Assembly (NCBI GenBank): GCA_013202515.1
Contig: JABMRN010000057.1
Location: 1-5,503, forward strand
Direction: 5' to 3'
Length of the DNA: 5,503 nt
DNA from: Candidatus Omnitrophota bacterium
Lineage (GTDB): Bacteria; Omnitrophota; Gorgyraeia; JABMRN01
Positions within the stretch are counted from its first letter, which is position 1. Each line of letters opens with the position of its first letter. Below, piece after piece: positions 4,927 through 5,503 of the stretch. Position numbers and translations under genes: made by a program. The notes below the pieces were generated by a model. It was not told the DNA's origin and did not search any database. It was given only the letters and a program-made list of their open reading frames with translations.

Positions 4927-5311
4927 ATTCCTTTACTTCTTTATTATAATGCCTTAAAATTCTTCCCCTATCTTCATTTTCTTTATTTCCCTTATAATAG
5001 ATTTCTACAAATTCGATAATGTCTTCTTCCCCATGATATGCATATATTATACGAATACCGCTTGCGGCACCCTTACCTTTCAATGCTTTGCAAGCAAATT
5101 TTCTGGCCTTATATATCTTTGGATATTCAATGCCGAGATCGGATATTCTAACGACACCCTTATTATCGATATTCTTCTTATGTGTAAGCTTTAGCTGATT
5201 AGCAATAAAGACGTTTAGATCTTCGTTAAGCGTTCTGAACTTTTTGGCTAATTTCTTAAAATCTTTATCAAATTCAGCAAGTCTACGTATGTCATTGAAT
5301 ATCTTTGTCAC
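4913..5311 (-). CDS. RelE/ParE-family toxin of a type II toxin-antitoxin pair
   Basis: This 132-residue lysine-rich soluble protein starts with GTG. Residues 12-45 form the two N-terminal helices typical of RelE/ParE folds (AEFDKDFKKLAKKFRTL, then DLNVFIANQL). The sheet follows: GVVRISDLG (52-60), KIYKARKFACKAL (65-77), SGIRIIYAYH (84-93), IIEFVEIYYKG (98-108). The order R/K-rich strand, then xIRIIYAY, then IEFVEIYYK is the recognisable signature. K69, R70, K71 and R87 are candidate active-site basic residues. RelE members cleave mRNA at the ribosome, while ParE members poison gyrase; the sequence alone does not decide which. The length, with an acidic-basic tail (NKENEDRGRILRHY), is longer than classical RelE (about 95) but fits a subgroup I recall. 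It overlaps the upstream antitoxin by 20 bases and the downstream HKD gene by 14. Confidence 0.85.
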   Translation of the reverse strand: MTKIFNDIRRLAEFDKDFKKLAKKFRTLNEDLNVFIANQLKLTHKKNIDNKGVVRISDLGIEYPKIYKARKFACKALKGKGAASGIRIIYAYHGEEDIIEFVEIYYKGNKENEDRGRILRHYNKEVKEYEKK

Positions 5312-5503
5312 TGTAATCTCTCACTGAATAAGGCGGGGTGCGATAGAATACTGATTCATAGTCTATGACTTCGCCTTCTTCTGTTGTCTGCCAAGGAACA
5401 TCGTTATGTGAATATTCACTAATTTCAACAGCATTAAGATCAGATAGTCTTTCAATCACCTCATCTATCATTTTTATTTCATGAGCTTTTAATTTTGTAA
5501 GAT
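5292..5503 (-). CDS. Panacea/SocA-type (DUF4065) antitoxin, C-terminal part only
   Basis: The frame runs off the right edge of the window, and 69 residues plus the stop are visible. They contain IDEVIERLSDLNAVEISEYSH followed by NDVPWQ, TEEGEVIDYESVFYR and PPYSVRDYS. The helix ending in L-x-x-x-S/T-H-x-x-x-P-W is the conserved C-terminal signature of the DUF4065 domain found in SocA, GepA and the 'Panacea' antitoxins, which neutralise many unrelated toxins by direct binding. The antitoxin comes first and its stop lies 20 bases inside the RelE-like gene, a normal arrangement for type II modules. The N-terminal half, where a DNA-binding domain might be fused, lies outside the window, as does the promoter. 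Recognition is from motif memory over a partial domain. Confidence 0.78.
   Translation of the reverse strand, partial: LTKLKAHEIKMIDEVIERLSDLNAVEISEYSHNDVPWQTTEEGEVIDYESVFYRTPPYSVRDYSDKDIQ

Noticed and set aside
4562..4957. A + strand ORF of 131 codons
   Set aside because: It is antisense to the HKD and toxin genes, both of which have clear family motifs. Composition is as expected for a shadow frame.

Overview
The window looks like bacterial chromosome of moderate to low GC. The tRNA-dihydrouridine synthase reads like those of Omnitrophica-type candidate-phylum bacteria. That placement rests on my memory of the family, not on a search, so treat it as a guess. There is no rRNA, tRNA, CRISPR array or complete insertion sequence.

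Left part (1-2292). A 388-residue protein of an uncharacterised family is encoded on the + strand. Its N-terminal half carries a PD-(D/E)XK nuclease-like signature. It converges with a dus gene on the - strand, a full-length FMN-dependent tRNA-dihydrouridine synthase. A 379-base spacer rich in TATA words lies upstream of dus. Beyond it, also on the - strand, is a small DUF134 helix-turn-helix regulator with a near-consensus sigma70-type promoter (TTGACA, 17 bases, TATACT) and a perfect 14-base palindrome at its expected transcription start. Both dus and the DUF134 gene have TATAAT 5-6 bases before ATG and no clear Shine-Dalgarno sequence, which suggests leaderless transcripts for at least dus.

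Middle part (3001-3732). This stretch is a scrapyard of gene pieces. It holds the last 34 codons of a zincin-type metallopeptidase (HEIAHHFG motif, - strand). Fused to it is a 66-bp, about 91% identical, inverted copy of the 3' end of the nearby dus gene. Next comes a 36-codon membrane-peptide ORF on the - strand with a very strong Shine-Dalgarno sequence, which may be the front of a frameshifted gene, and then a 21-codon hydrophobic ORF on the + strand. A C-rich stretch (G-rich on the - strand) with a canonical G-quadruplex pattern lies just after the stop codon of the next gene.

Right part (3733-5503, all - strand) is a tightly packed three-gene unit. In transcription order it has the C-terminal end of a Panacea/SocA-type (DUF4065) antitoxin cut by the window edge, a RelE/ParE-like toxin overlapping it by 20 bases, and a phospholipase D-superfamily (HKD) protein overlapping the toxin by 14 bases. 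The HKD protein has an N-terminal export or anchor signal and a C-terminal region with helix-turn-helix character. The overlaps imply co-translation. Linking a toxin-antitoxin pair to an apparently exported HKD nuclease/lipase with DNA-binding-like domains is the most unusual thing in the window.
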